Shown here: positions 25,157 through 34,098 of the stretch, in pieces
Layout: every line of letters begins with the position of its first letter
How positions within the stretch are numbered: the first letter of the stretch is position 1
Source: Zobellia amurskyensis
GTDB taxonomy: Bacteria > Bacteroidota > Bacteroidia > Flavobacteriales > Flavobacteriaceae
Length of the DNA: 64,000 bases
Assembly (NCBI RefSeq): GCF_009725985.1
Contig: NZ_RCNR01000002.1
Location: 62,001 to 126,000 of the forward strand
Direction of reading: 5' to 3'
Position numbers and translations under genes: made by a program
The notes under the pieces: model-generated
What the model saw: the letters and a program-made list of their open reading frames with translations, nothing else
Databases searched by the model: none
What the model was told of the DNA's origin: nothing

Positions 25157-25186
25157 AAAAGCCCTTAGATCAATCTAAGGGCTTTT
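25157..25186. terminator. Terminator overlapping the 3' end of the convergent desaturase gene
   Basis: The arms AAAAGCCCTTAGAT and ATCTAAGGGCTTTT pair over 12-14 bases with a tiny loop, followed by TTTCTTTTTAT on the plus strand. The stop codon of the sterol-desaturase-like gene (25175-25177 on the minus strand) is inside the right arm, so the terminator of the plus-strand operon is also coding DNA of its neighbour. Confidence 0.85.
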
Positions 25187-26059
25187 CTTTTTATATCTAA
25201 ATCCATGAACCATTTGACCTAAAAAATTTTTAGGCATTTTGGTGTCTCCTTCATAACCTAACGGAACAAGACCGCTATCTTCCGGAATATAATCGGTTTT
25301 AAAAAGATAATCCCATATACTCAAGCTAATCCCATAATTCACCCCGTTCTTTTTACCTTCAGGAAGTTCATAAGCGTGATGGTATAAATGCATTACCGGA
25401 TTATTGAAAATATATTTTAATGGTCCCCAAGTTATTTTAATGTTGGCATGGTTTAAGTGACCGATGGCAATAGCGAAAAAATGTACAATGTAGGCCTGCT
25501 CAGGTTCAAATCCACCTAAAACCATAACACCAAATGTTTTAAGAGGCTTGTAAAAGATATTCTCCATCCAATGGTAGCGCATGTGTGCTGCAAAACCCAT
25601 TTCCTTTACACTGTGATGCACTTTATGAAACTCCCATAAAAAAGCGTACCTATGGAGTAACATATGGGTGAACCACTGTACAAAATCCAACAGCACAAAA
25701 AATACGAACAGTTGCAAAATGGATGGCCATTCCGATAGGTTTATAAGTGCTAAAGAATGTATGGATATATCAAACTCTAAAAACAACATTTCCAGACACT
25801 TATAAAATCCACTTATAGCGATTGTAAAAAGGAAAAAATTAAAAAAAATATAGAATGCATCCAACCAGAAATCTTTCCTAAAAACAGCTTGATTTTTACG
25901 CCATGGGAACACTATTTCCAAAATCCAAACTACTAGTGAAAGTAGAATAATTCCATAAAAATAATTGGTATACCACGGAACTTCAAACAACATGGATTTA
26001 TAGGTCCAACTTAGTGTCCCCATAAAAGAGTTCAGAAATGCATCAAGGTATTTTTCCAT
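25175..26059 (-). CDS. Sterol desaturase / fatty acid hydroxylase family membrane enzyme
   Basis: The 294-residue protein has several hydrophobic helices and the histidine clusters of membrane di-iron oxygenases: HMLLH (HxxxH), HKVHH (HxxHH), a distal HLNH, and HLYHH (HxxHH). These should coordinate two iron ions for oxygen-dependent hydroxylation or desaturation of a lipid; the actual substrate (hopanoid, fatty acid, carotenoid or ether lipid) is unknown. It follows the cytochrome c and molybdoenzyme genes on the same strand with a gap of 39 bases, so co-transcription is possible but a shared pathway is not evident. Confidence 0.88.
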   Translation of the reverse strand: MEKYLDAFLNSFMGTLSWTYKSMLFEVPWYTNYFYGIILLSLVVWILEIVFPWRKNQAVFRKDFWLDAFYIFFNFFLFTIAISGFYKCLEMLFLEFDISIHSLALINLSEWPSILQLFVFFVLLDFVQWFTHMLLHRYAFLWEFHKVHHSVKEMGFAAHMRYHWMENIFYKPLKTFGVMVLGGFEPEQAYIVHFFAIAIGHLNHANIKITWGPLKYIFNNPVMHLYHHAYELPEGKKNGVNYGISLSIWDYLFKTDYIPEDSGLVPLGYEGDTKMPKNFLGQMVHGFRYKKKSP

Positions 26060-26098
26060 TACTTAAGGGGTTACGCAATATATGTCGGTAAATGATAT

Positions 26099-26590
26099 TT
26101 AATCTTTCAACTCATACCAATCAATATCTGTCAGCACTTCCCTTCTGCCTTTCTTTTTAGGAGGGTAATTGGTAACGAGATAATTAATAATAACATCTTC
26201 ATTTTCTCCAAGGTCCCAGAGGTTTTGAGTTTCTTGCATCCATTTAATCGTAGTCTTCCACCTTTCTTTGTTCATCCGGTTCTGCATAACCAATTTAGCT
26301 GAATGACAATTGGTACAGTTTTGAACGGTTTCCATCATTCCCGGGGCTTCAATAAAACCGGTACGTACATGTATCCCGTTTTCCACTTTGTCATAATCGT
26401 CGTCTTCCTCCACGGGTACGGAAACCATTTCCGTATTTGGTTCTGTACTTTTAAAAGAAGATAAATCAGGGTCTACCATCAGGTATATCATAGCAACGGA
26501 AAAAAGCGCTACAATTACACAAGAAAGGACCAATATTCTATAGAACCCCTGAAACTCATGCTTCAGTTTGTCGTGATTTCCTTCTTTCAT
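26099..26590 (-). CDS. Monohaem cytochrome c partner of the sulfite-oxidase-type enzyme
   Basis: The 163-residue protein has one N-terminal membrane helix (about residues 17-38, YRILVLSCVIVALFSVAMIYLM), an acidic linker, and one haem-c site CTNCH at residues 92-96, with nearby Met residues (M102, M106) as candidate axial ligands. Its ATG directly follows the stop codon of the molybdoenzyme gene (26591/26590), which suggests translational coupling. By analogy with SorB of SorAB sulfite dehydrogenases it should take electrons from the molybdenum subunit in the periplasm, here tethered to the inner membrane. Confidence 0.87.
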   Translation of the reverse strand: MKEGNHDKLKHEFQGFYRILVLSCVIVALFSVAMIYLMVDPDLSSFKSTEPNTEMVSVPVEEDDDYDKVENGIHVRTGFIEAPGMMETVQNCTNCHSAKLVMQNRMNKERWKTTIKWMQETQNLWDLGENEDVIINYLVTNYPPKKKGRREVLTDIDWYELKD

Positions 26591-27811
26591 CTATGCAATT
26601 TTTACGGCTATTCTATGACATGCATTGTTTAAATAACCTTTAGGGTTCCAGCCGGGCAATAACATAGGTTGGGCAAATCCGTTGGAATCCGTAGCCTTGG
26701 CCCAAACCTCATAATAACCTTCTTGAGGAAAGTCTACTTCCGCAGAAAAATGCTGCCAGGCCAATCGGTTCACAGGCTTCTCTAGTTTACAGGTTTTCCA
26801 AGTGGAGCCAAAATCTATGGAATACTCCATTTTAGCTACTTCTAATTCACCCGCCCAGGCATGCCCTCTAATATTCAATTTTTTTCCTTTGGAAATAGTT
26901 GCCCCAGATTTTGGATAGGTAATGAGGGATTTTACGGGCATAGATTCTATGATGCACATATCTTCATCAGCCACTTTCTCACCAGGCGCTACAGGTTTAC
27001 AAGGCACTCTATAGGCCGTACCTGTCATCTTGGTGCCATCATGTACTATATTTCTAATACTGATACGTTGCAACCACTTGCCAGACACCGAAGCAGGCCA
27101 ACCCCCGGCGATTACACGAAGTGGATAACCATGAGTTAAAGGAATATCCTCACCGTTCATCTTAAACGCCAATATAGTTTCATCTTGAAGCGCCTTCGCC
27201 ATGGGTGCTCCTCTGGATATAGGTTCTTTTGAAGGATCTCTGCTCAAATGAATATCTGCAGCATGGTAACCAAAATAAACAGCATCATCTTTTATACCTA
27301 CATCCTCAAGAACATCTCTAAGCCTAACACCTGTCCAACTTGCACAATATACTGCACCAATTGTCCATTGGTTTCCTTTTGCAGGTGGATCAAACTCACT
27401 TCTACCATTACCACCACATTCCAATGTTAATTGATAGGTATGCTGTTTGAATTTTGATTTGAGCTCTTCTAAGGTATAGGTCTTTTTTTGTTTAACGGAT
27501 TCACCGTCTATAGTAAGTGTCCAATTTTTTACATCTATTTCTTCGGGTATGAGCCCGTTATTACGAACAAAAATATACTTGTTGGGTGTAACCCTATCAT
27601 CCAATAAATGAGCCTGAGCCTCCATGTTCCATGGTTTATCATTCAGAACAACCATGTCCTTATCCTTATTGAACATTTTAAAAGGGTCTGGATCCTGAAG
27701 AGCTAGTGGAATATAATTTGGTGACATTTTTGAGCCATACACAATATCAGCTCCAACAATACTCGCCAAAGATGCGAGTGCAGCTTTACCTATAAACTTT
27801 CTTCGTTGCAT
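26591..27811 (-). CDS. Sulfite-oxidase-type molybdopterin oxidoreductase (SorA-like)
   Basis: The 406-residue protein has a Tat signal (QRRKFIGKAALASLASIVGA, with the twin Arg at residues 3-4), a sulfite-oxidase Mo-pterin domain (about 55-290) and a dimerisation domain (about 300-406, YPKSGATISKGKKLNIRGHAW). Cys132 in LECGGNGRSEF is the expected Mo ligand, and GYPLRVIAGGW and KWLQRISI are family signatures. It probably oxidises sulfite to sulfate in the periplasm and passes electrons to the cytochrome c whose gene overlaps its stop. Other sulfite-oxidase-fold enzymes exist, so the substrate is inferred. A -7 box lies upstream at 27835-27842. Confidence 0.88.
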   Translation of the reverse strand: MQRRKFIGKAALASLASIVGADIVYGSKMSPNYIPLALQDPDPFKMFNKDKDMVVLNDKPWNMEAQAHLLDDRVTPNKYIFVRNNGLIPEEIDVKNWTLTIDGESVKQKKTYTLEELKSKFKQHTYQLTLECGGNGRSEFDPPAKGNQWTIGAVYCASWTGVRLRDVLEDVGIKDDAVYFGYHAADIHLSRDPSKEPISRGAPMAKALQDETILAFKMNGEDIPLTHGYPLRVIAGGWPASVSGKWLQRISIRNIVHDGTKMTGTAYRVPCKPVAPGEKVADEDMCIIESMPVKSLITYPKSGATISKGKKLNIRGHAWAGELEVAKMEYSIDFGSTWKTCKLEKPVNRLAWQHFSAEVDFPQEGYYEVWAKATDSNGFAQPMLLPGWNPKGYLNNACHRIAVKIA

Positions 27812-27834
27812 AAAATTCTGGTCTGGGTTTAACC

Positions 27835-27842
27835 CAAAGTTA
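27835..27842 (-). promoter_or_regulatory. Candidate -7 box (TAACTTTG) for the SorA-like gene
   Basis: On the minus strand TAACTTTG fits TAnnTTTG and lies 23 bases before the ATG of the molybdoenzyme gene. No TTTG at the usual upstream distance was found. Confidence 0.4.
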
Positions 27843-28023
27843 GAGATATTTAATGTACTCCTCTATGCTATTTTATGAATTTAGTTTTTTTTAAGGAATT
27901 AGTTGGTAGATTTCTAATAAAGGTTAAACAAAATAATAAAAACGATGTTACCCCCTTTAAACATCAGGGAAGACAGAGATTCACCATAAAACCTTCTTAA
28001 GCAATTAGAAATGAGAAGTGTAG

Positions 28024-28053
28024 AAAAAACCCTACTAATTCTATGGGTTTTTT
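28024..28053 (-). terminator. Probable terminator after the 101-residue membrane protein gene
   Basis: The arms AAAAAACCC and GGGTTTTTT enclose a 12-base loop, 52 bases beyond the stop of the gene at 28106-28411 (minus). Only three G:C pairs, but the T-tract on the minus strand is good. Confidence 0.55.
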
Positions 28054-28105
28054 AGATATTTACTTTTTTTAACCTAGGAAGGCAACATGGTATATTTAGG
28101 ATAAT

Positions 28106-28411
28106 TTAAACATTGACTTCTATAGTTTCTGCCTGCTTGGATTTTTTAAAAACATAGGTGTACAGCCACATTAAGGTAAAAGTGGGTATAACATCTAATC
28201 CAGGAATAATTTCTTCTAAAAATGTAACAAGACCTGCACCCTGCCCTATTTTGCCTTTATACATACGGGTCATAAGCCAACCGGCTAATGGCGCCCAAAC
28301 AATATCCGAGAACTCACCAATAAACGGAATAGCAAAAGAAAGCATACCTATACCATCAAAAAGAAGGCTTAGGAGGAGTTTTTTATATTTATCGTCTTTA
28401 TTTTTGGACAT
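28106..28411 (-). CDS. Small conserved membrane protein of unknown function
   Basis: The 101-residue protein has a charged N-terminus (SKNKDDKYKK) and two or three hydrophobic helices (about 11-32, LLLSLLFDGIGMLSFAIPFIG; 35-50; and 75-90, TFTLMWLYTYVF) separated by GKIGQGAGLVTFLEEIIPGLDVIP. Similar proteins are widespread in flavobacteria, but I do not know a function. It stands alone between the SorA-like gene and folE, with a terminator-like hairpin behind it. Confidence 0.7.
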   Translation of the reverse strand: MSKNKDDKYKKLLLSLLFDGIGMLSFAIPFIGEFSDIVWAPLAGWLMTRMYKGKIGQGAGLVTFLEEIIPGLDVIPTFTLMWLYTYVFKKSKQAETIEVNV

Positions 28412-28513
28412 AATGAAAAGTATTTATTCTTATCACTAAAAGCAATAAGGATGCCAAAAAATATTAAAATAAGAAGGATTTCTCTAAGAGATAATACAAT
28501 TGAATAAAAGCTG

Positions 28514-29113
28514 TTAAGACAAATCTGAGCTAATCAACTTTAAAAATTCGTTTCTAGTTTCTTGTTTTTCAAACTGCCCTCTAAATCCAGACGTTGTAGT
28601 AACAGAATTCTGCTTTTGAACCCCACGCATCATCATACACATATGCGATGCTTCAATAACCACGGCTACACCTTTTGGTTTCAATGTGTTATTGATGCAT
28701 TCCAAGATATCATGGGTTAAACGCTCCTGCACTTGTAAACGACGAGCAAAAACATCTACCACACGAGGAATTTTACTTAACCCAACAATATGTCCGTTTG
28801 GAATATAAGCCACATGCGCCTTACCAAAAAAAGGCAACATATGATGTTCACAAAGTGAATACAATTCTATATCCTTAATGATAACCATATCATCATAATC
28901 TTCCTTAAACATGGCACCTTTAAGTATTTCTACAGCATCTTGTTGGTAACCTTGCGTAAGAAACAACATAGCTTTGGCCGCTCTCTCCGGAGTTTTCACT
29001 AGTCCTTCACGCGTTACATCCTCCCCTATTCCATCAATAATTTTTGAAAATCGGTCTTTAACTTCCGTTGTAATTTCCAAATTGTATTCTTCAAAATTTT
29101 TATAGGGTGCCAT
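28514..29113 (-). CDS. folE: GTP cyclohydrolase I
   Basis: The 199-residue protein is FolE, which makes 7,8-dihydroneopterin triphosphate from GTP for folate and other pterins. Zinc ligands are visible in [19 protein letters not shown] (Cys and His) and in [15 protein letters not shown] (Cys). [23 protein letters not shown] is the catalytic/oligomer signature. The length is slightly under the E. coli enzyme (222). Its transcript would start near 29150, where a -7 box is found. Confidence 0.96.
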   Translation of the reverse strand: MAPYKNFEEYNLEITTEVKDRFSKIIDGIGEDVTREGLVKTPERAAKAMLFLTQGYQQDAVEILKGAMFKEDYDDMVIIKDIELYSLCEHHMLPFFGKAHVAYIPNGHIVGLSKIPRVVDVFARRLQVQERLTHDILECINNTLKPKGVAVVIEASHMCMMMRGVQKQNSVTTTSGFRGQFEKQETRNEFLKLISSDLS

Positions 29114-29151
29114 AAAGCTATCTTGTTTATTGTAAGGGTAAAAATAGTAAA

Positions 29152-29183
29152 CAAAAGTACAGTTTTCTATACCAATGCGCCAA
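29152..29183 (-). promoter_or_regulatory. Candidate promoter of folE (-33 TTG, -7 TACTTTTG)
   Basis: On the minus strand TACTTTTG (29152-29159) fits TAnnTTTG, and a TTG (29181-29183) lies 21 bases upstream, close to the usual 19-21 spacing. The ATG of folE is 39 bases downstream. Confidence 0.5.
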
Positions 29184-29317
29184 TTTAATCTTTTTGACCT
29201 AAAAAATGGTTTCTCCCACTATCTGTCCGTAAACATCAATTTTCATTACTTTTACAACTCACAAATTTTCGAATTAGTTTTTTTAATAAAAATCTTGCGG
29301 ATTAAGAATCGACATAT

Positions 29318-30010
29318 ATGATCAAAGCCACTAATATTAAGAAGTTTTACGGTGATTTAGAGGTGCTGAAGGGTGTTGACCTCCATATTAAAAAAGGCGA
29401 GGTCATTTCAATCGTGGGGGCTTCCGGAGCTGGAAAAACAACTTTGTTACAAATATTAGGCACGTTAGATGTACAGTCTAATCCATCTGACAGTAACCTT
29501 CTAATTAATGATACTGAAGTAACACAGCTGTCCGATAAAAACTTGGCCAGATTCAGAAATGAGCATATTGGTTTTATTTTTCAGTTTCACCAGTTGTTAC
29601 CAGAATTCACGGCACTTGAAAATGTATGCATTCCTGCATTTATTAAAAATACCCCCAAGGCGCAAGCCGAAACAAAGGCCAAGAAACTATTGGACTTCTT
29701 AGGGCTATCTGCTCGTTATAACCACAAGCCAAGTGAGCTTTCCGGGGGAGAACAACAGCGTGTAGCCGTAGCTAGAGCTCTTGTAAACGACCCTTCTATT
29801 ATTTTTGCCGATGAGCCTAGTGGAAATTTGGATTCCGAAAGTGCCGACAATCTTCACAAACTGTTTTTTGAACTGCGGGACGAATTTGGGCAAACCTTTG
29901 TAATTGTTACCCACAATGAACAATTGGCGGATATGGCCGATCGTAAATTAACGATGGTAGATGGGTTAATTGTGAATAAAGAGATAGTTCTGGACACTCC
30001 TGAGCTCTAA
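29318..30010 (+). CDS. LolD/MacB-type ABC transporter ATPase
   Basis: The 230-residue protein is a stand-alone ABC ATPase: Walker [14 protein letters not shown]-loop in [21 protein letters not shown], signature [15 protein letters not shown], Walker [17 protein letters not shown] and the switch His in [31 protein letters not shown] and GNLDS are typical of the LolD/FtsE/MacB branch. LolD drives release of lipoproteins from the inner membrane toward the outer membrane with permeases LolC/E, but no permease gene is next to it, so its partner must be elsewhere. It is followed 25 bases later by the TIGR02757 gene. Confidence 0.9.
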   Translation: MIKATNIKKFYGDLEVLKGVDLHIKKGEVISIVGASGAGKTTLLQILGTLDVQSNPSDSNLLINDTEVTQLSDKNLARFRNEHIGFIFQFHQLLPEFTALENVCIPAFIKNTPKAQAETKAKKLLDFLGLSARYNHKPSELSGGEQQRVAVARALVNDPSIIFADEPSGNLDSESADNLHKLFFELRDEFGQTFVIVTHNEQLADMADRKLTMVDGLIVNKEIVLDTPEL

Positions 30011-30035
30011 AAGCACTTATTTATAACCATACGGA

Positions 30036-30800
30036 ATGAACCGCACCGAACTAAAGCAATTTTTGGACGCCAAGGTATTGGAATATGAACACCCAAAATT
30101 CTTAGAGACGGACCCAATCCAGATTCCACATAAATTCTCTCGTAAAGAAGATATTGAAATCAGTGCTTTTCTTACGGCTACCATTGCTTGGGGCAATAGA
30201 AAGAGCATTATTAACAATGCAAATAAGTTAATGGATCTTATGGGCAATTCGCCATACGATTATGTCCTGGAATATACTAAGGATAACAATGAAGAGTTAT
30301 CTGCTTTCGTACACCGCACTTTTAATGGTGAAGACCTTGGCTATTTTATTAAAAGTCTACAGAACATCTACTTGAATCATGGTGGTTTAGAAGCCGTTTT
30401 TGCTAAGCATGCGACAGGAGAAAACATGCAAACTGCTATTTCAGGATTTAAGAAGGTGTTTTTTGAGCTTTCACACCCATCACGCACACAGAAGCACGTA
30501 AGTGACCCCTTAAAAGGTTCTGCTGCGAAACGTATAAATATGTTCTTGCGATGGATGGTTCGTTCAAACGCCACTTCCGTAGATTTCGGTATCTGGACTA
30601 GCATTAATCCGAGTCAATTATCTTGTCCACTTGATGTACATTCAGGAAATGTAGGAAGAAAATTGAAACTCCTTACAAGAAAACAGAACGATGCCAAAGC
30701 TTTGGCCGAGTTAGACAAAAATCTACGGAAATTAGACCCTAATGACCCTGTAAAATATGATTTTGCCCTTTTTGGACTGGGTGTTTTTGAAAAATTTTAA
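30036..30800 (+). CDS. TIGR02757 family protein
   Basis: The 254-residue protein matches a Bacteroidota/Epsilon family (TIGR02757) of unknown function: PKFLETDPIQIPHKFSRKEDIEISAFLTATIAWGNRKSII at the start, then a HhH-like helical protein with SAAKRINMFLRWMVRSN and PLDVHSGNVGRKLKLLTRKQND. The latter segments resemble helix-hairpin-helix DNA glycosylases, so a DNA- or RNA-related role is possible. It follows the LolD-like gene on the same strand. It ends close to the convergent AraC gene (21 bases between stops), with no clear terminator. Confidence 0.85.
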   Translation: MNRTELKQFLDAKVLEYEHPKFLETDPIQIPHKFSRKEDIEISAFLTATIAWGNRKSIINNANKLMDLMGNSPYDYVLEYTKDNNEELSAFVHRTFNGEDLGYFIKSLQNIYLNHGGLEAVFAKHATGENMQTAISGFKKVFFELSHPSRTQKHVSDPLKGSAAKRINMFLRWMVRSNATSVDFGIWTSINPSQLSCPLDVHSGNVGRKLKLLTRKQNDAKALAELDKNLRKLDPNDPVKYDFALFGLGVFEKF

Positions 30801-30821
30801 GCTATCATAAGCATTGCTGTA

Positions 30822-31697
30822 TCACTGATATCGCTTCTTAAACTCCAAAGGAGTTACTTGGGTCTTTGCCTTAAATACTCGTGAGAAATATGCGTAATCT
30901 TCGTAACCTAACGAATCCGCAACATAAGCTAATGAATTTTCAGAGTGTACCATGAGTCGCTTTGCTTCCAGCAGAATACGTTCTGTAATTAATTCCGTTG
31001 TTGTTTTCCCAAGGGTACTCTTCGTTACCCGGTTTAAGTGTTTTGTAGTGATATTCAGTTTATCTGCATAAAAATTCGCCTTCTTTTCGGTTCTATAGAA
31101 TAGCTCTATAATATGTTCCAAATCAGAAAGTATCTTCAAATAAGTAGATGATACTGTTTTTTCTGTTTCATCAAAAGAGGCGTACATTCTACTTAAGTCT
31201 ATATATACCAAATTGATAATACTAACTAATTTCTGTTTTTTATAAACGGTATCTACATGATATTCTTCATTAATTTCATTAAACCGAGATGCAATTTTCT
31301 GAAGTTCTACAGGAGATAGATTAAGGTATGGCGGATTCTTATACGAGTAATAAAAAGGAAATTGGTTCAATTTAATATCAGAAATACTCAATTCAAAAAA
31401 GGATTGAGTGTGGAAGAAAATATACCCTTCGGCTTGGGTATTGAATTTCCAGCTATGAGTTTGCCCCGGTTTAAGGAAGAACAAGCTTCCTTCTTTTATC
31501 GAGTATGAACTAAAATCTATCTCATGGGTACCGCTTCCTTTTGTAAATAAGACACAAAGGAAAAAATCATGTTTATGAGGTCTATGCACAATTGCTTCAT
31601 TCTTCTTTAAATGAGCGGCTAAATCGTTACTATAAAATTCAACCAAAGCATTTTCTCCTTTGAATTGCTCAATATGTAAAACTGGCACAATTTGCAT
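30822..31697 (-). CDS. AraC family transcriptional regulator
   Basis: The 291-residue protein has a cupin-like sensor domain (about 20-150; HRPHKHDFFLCVLFTKGSGTHEIDF and GSLFFLKPGQTHSW) and a C-terminal AraC DNA-binding domain with two helix-turn-helix units (ADKLNITTKHLNRVTKSTLGKTTTELITER and SLAYVADSLGYEDYAYFSRVFKAKTQVTPLEFK). It is divergent from a DUF983 gene, which is a candidate target. A -7 box is at 31723-31730. The inducer is unknown. Confidence 0.9.
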   Translation of the reverse strand: MQIVPVLHIEQFKGENALVEFYSNDLAAHLKKNEAIVHRPHKHDFFLCVLFTKGSGTHEIDFSSYSIKEGSLFFLKPGQTHSWKFNTQAEGYIFFHTQSFFELSISDIKLNQFPFYYSYKNPPYLNLSPVELQKIASRFNEINEEYHVDTVYKKQKLVSIINLVYIDLSRMYASFDETEKTVSSTYLKILSDLEHIIELFYRTEKKANFYADKLNITTKHLNRVTKSTLGKTTTELITERILLEAKRLMVHSENSLAYVADSLGYEDYAYFSRVFKAKTQVTPLEFKKRYQ

Positions 31698-31722
31698 AAA
31701 ACCTAATTATGTCCTAAAAGTA

Positions 31723-31730
31723 CAAAAGTA
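31723..31730 (-). promoter_or_regulatory. Candidate -7 box (TACTTTTG) for the AraC regulator gene
   Basis: On the minus strand TACTTTTG fits TAnnTTTG, 25 bases upstream of the regulator ATG, inside the divergent intergenic region. No -33 box seen. Confidence 0.4.
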
Positions 31731-31863
31731 TGCGATAAACATATATGAGTAAAATCCTTAAGACCCTTTAAATTTGTATATCCGTAGAACAAATAGTAAT
31801 TCATGTAGAATTAATATAAGTTCTAAAAATGCAATGTTTTACGAACTAAATAAAAAGGAGCAT

Positions 31864-32259
31864 ATGAAACTTTTAAAAGGCACTAAAGTTTACAGCATAT
31901 TTACAGGCACTTGCCCGGTTTGTCAGGAGGAAAGCATGTATTTAGAGTCTAACCCATACAAACTCTCCAGAACTTTAAAAATGGAGGAACGTTGTGGACA
32001 TTGCCATACGAAATATAAAATAGAGCCGTCATTCTTTTATGGAGCAATGTATGTTAGTTATCCGGTAGGCCTTTTTTTTGCTAGTGTTGCTTTGTTTTTC
32101 TGTTTCTTTGTCCTCAACATGAGTCTCTTAACAACGTTTCTGATTATCGTAATAGAAATGATATTGGTCTTACCTATAGTGCTACGTTTATCTAGAAATA
32201 TATGGATCAATTTTTTTATGCATTATGGGCAACATCTTAAAACCAAACAACGCGTTTAA
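31864..32259 (+). CDS. DUF983 family membrane protein with two CxxC zinc-type motifs
   Basis: From ATG 31864 the product has 131 residues. It begins KLLKGTKVYSIFTGTCPVCQEESMY and has a second cysteine pair in ERCGHCHTKYKIEPSFFYGAMYVSY, so CPVC and CGHC could bind one zinc ion. Two membrane helices follow (about 62-83 and 88-108, LLTTFLIIVIEMILVLPIVL). DUF983 proteins have no defined function. An AGGAG stretch 3 bases before the ATG supports this start, though spacing is short; in-frame ATG 31834 and TTG 31774 give longer products. It is divergent from the AraC regulator. Confidence 0.78.
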   Translation: MKLLKGTKVYSIFTGTCPVCQEESMYLESNPYKLSRTLKMEERCGHCHTKYKIEPSFFYGAMYVSYPVGLFFASVALFFCFFVLNMSLLTTFLIIVIEMILVLPIVLRLSRNIWINFFMHYGQHLKTKQRV

Positions 32260-32275
32260 TATTGTAAAAACTAGC

Positions 32276-32842
32276 TTACATAGCTATTAGATTATCTAAT
32301 ATTTTTCTAAATTTTTGAGCATTCCAATCAGTCGACCCTGTTTCTTTAACAATGATTATTCCATCCTTATCTATAACAAAATTAGTAGGTATGCTTCTTT
32401 CGTAAAGTGGATCAGGAGCTTTGATTTTTGGAATGTATACCGGTAGACTATATTGTTTTTTATCTAAAAATTGTTTTACTACAGAAGGCTCTTCATTAGT
32501 TAAGAGTACAAAGTTCACCGACCCCCCATAATCATTATACAATTTTTGAATACTTGGCATTTCTGCAATGCAAGGCGGACACCATGTTGCCCAATAACTA
32601 ATGAAGGTTACCTTGTTTTTCCCTATTTCCAAAGAGGTATTTACACCATCTAAAGTTGCTACATGATAATCAAAGGGTTCTAGGGTCCTTTGGTCTTCTT
32701 CACTAAGAGCTGACGGTGAAAAGAACTGCATTTTTAGACTATTCAACGCCACCTGGATAGGTTTTCTTGTCTGTGGTATAATCAGTAACAATACGAAAAC
32801 CAATAGCAGGCCATCACTAATGTTAAACTTTCTTTTTTTCAT
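32276..32842 (-). CDS. TlpA-like thiol-disulfide oxidoreductase
   Basis: From ATG 32840-32842 the product has 188 residues. A membrane helix (DGLLLVFVLLLIIPQ) near the N-terminus anchors a thioredoxin-fold domain in the periplasm, with the WCPPC active site in ISYWATWCPPCIAEMPSI and the cis-Pro in RSIPTNFVIDKDG. It probably acts as a membrane-tethered reductase, for instance in cytochrome c maturation or protein disulfide reduction, but no such genes are adjacent. An upstream GTG (32872) would add ten residues. Its stop is 16 bases from the convergent DUF983 stop. Confidence 0.88.
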   Translation of the reverse strand: MKKRKFNISDGLLLVFVLLLIIPQTRKPIQVALNSLKMQFFSPSALSEEDQRTLEPFDYHVATLDGVNTSLEIGKNKVTFISYWATWCPPCIAEMPSIQKLYNDYGGSVNFVLLTNEEPSVVKQFLDKKQYSLPVYIPKIKAPDPLYERSIPTNFVIDKDGIIIVKETGSTDWNAQKFRKILDNLIAM

Positions 32843-33031
32843 TAGCAGCAATTTACTTAAATCATGCCACACTAATACTTTTAAGTGCTTCTAAAAATCC
32901 TATAAAATCATTTTATGAATACCTGACATCCTTGAAGCAAAATTGTCCGTACATTATTTGAAATCTCGTGTGATTAATGAAATATTAATTTCATTAATTG
33001 ACCCAAATTAGGTAACATTCAAATTTTAAAA

Positions 33032-34078
33032 ATGAGATACTTTATACAATTGTATATATTTTTTACACTGATTATTTTAATTATTAGTTGTTCTTCAAAT
33101 GAAATTAAAAACATTACCGAGCCTGTCCAAGAAATAAAAGACACTGTTTCTATAGATAAAGAAGATATTAAAGAAGAGAATGCAATACCTACAGAGACTA
33201 TTGACACTACCACTACAGTAGAAAGCGAAGAAGACATATCGAATGAAAAACCTATGGATAGTACTCTTGTAGAGAAAAAAATACAAATTGTTCTTTTGGC
33301 CGGACAGTCAAATATGAGTGGGCATGGAAATTACGACATCCTCGATGACCAAACTAAAGACCGAATCACAAACGCTTCAGAGACGGTTTTCTTAAGTAAC
33401 TATAGAGATAAGGCTCCCATAGCCCTAAGCTACTACGATTATACGGGAAATAATTATAGTTTTAAAAACCACTTTGGTCCTGAACTTTTAGCGGGAGCGA
33501 CTTTAGCAGAAAAATATCCTGAAAGGGAATTTTTATTTATTAAGCTTGCGATGGGAGGCACATCATTATACGGTGCTTGGAACGCGAATTGGTCTGCCGA
33601 ACAGGCTGCTGAGATAGAGAATGAAGTTATTAGGCAGAGACCTTTGTATAGTTGGCATTTGGAGCATATAAAAGCCAACCTGTCAGCTCTGGAAGAGCAG
33701 CAAAAATCCTATGAAATTATTGGTCTTCTTTGGTTCCAAGGTGAACATGACAGCTTACGGGAAGCAGCGGCGAATAGCTATTTAGAAAACTTGACTGCTT
33801 TAGTAAATGCATACAGAAACGATGTTAGTGTGCAAAAGATGCCGGTAGTAATTGGTCAAATTAATTCTACCTACGGTGTTGACGGTGGGGCTGCAAGAAT
33901 AAGGAAAGCCATGGTAGATTATGTTTCATCGGATAAACATTCAAAGTTAATATATACCAAGGAAGGTCCCAATTGGGACGATTATCCTAAACACGAGGAT
34001 AATATTCACTATAATGCCGAAGGCCTCAAAAGTCTTGGTGAAAAATTTGGACAGAAACTTATTGAATTAATAGAGTAG
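33032..34078 (+). CDS. SGNH/CE6-like carbohydrate esterase lipoprotein
   Basis: The 348-residue protein has a lipoprotein signal (LYIFFTLIILIISC, lipidated Cys20), an acidic Glu/Thr-rich linker (about 24-82) and an esterase domain of the sialate O-acetylesterase / carbohydrate esterase 6 family. Ser93 in LLAGQSNMSGHGN is the nucleophile; GLLWFQGEHD is the middle block; the Asp-His pair is in DNIHYNAEG near residue 330. It probably removes acetyl groups from a polysaccharide on the cell surface. It stands alone, between a thioredoxin gene and a small protein gene; no other glycan genes adjoin. Confidence 0.85.
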   Translation: MRYFIQLYIFFTLIILIISCSSNEIKNITEPVQEIKDTVSIDKEDIKEENAIPTETIDTTTTVESEEDISNEKPMDSTLVEKKIQIVLLAGQSNMSGHGNYDILDDQTKDRITNASETVFLSNYRDKAPIALSYYDYTGNNYSFKNHFGPELLAGATLAEKYPEREFLFIKLAMGGTSLYGAWNANWSAEQAAEIENEVIRQRPLYSWHLEHIKANLSALEEQQKSYEIIGLLWFQGEHDSLREAAANSYLENLTALVNAYRNDVSVQKMPVVIGQINSTYGVDGGAARIRKAMVDYVSSDKHSKLIYTKEGPNWDDYPKHEDNIHYNAEGLKSLGEKFGQKLIELIE

Positions 34079-34098
34079 CTTTAGTTATTAAAGGAAAA

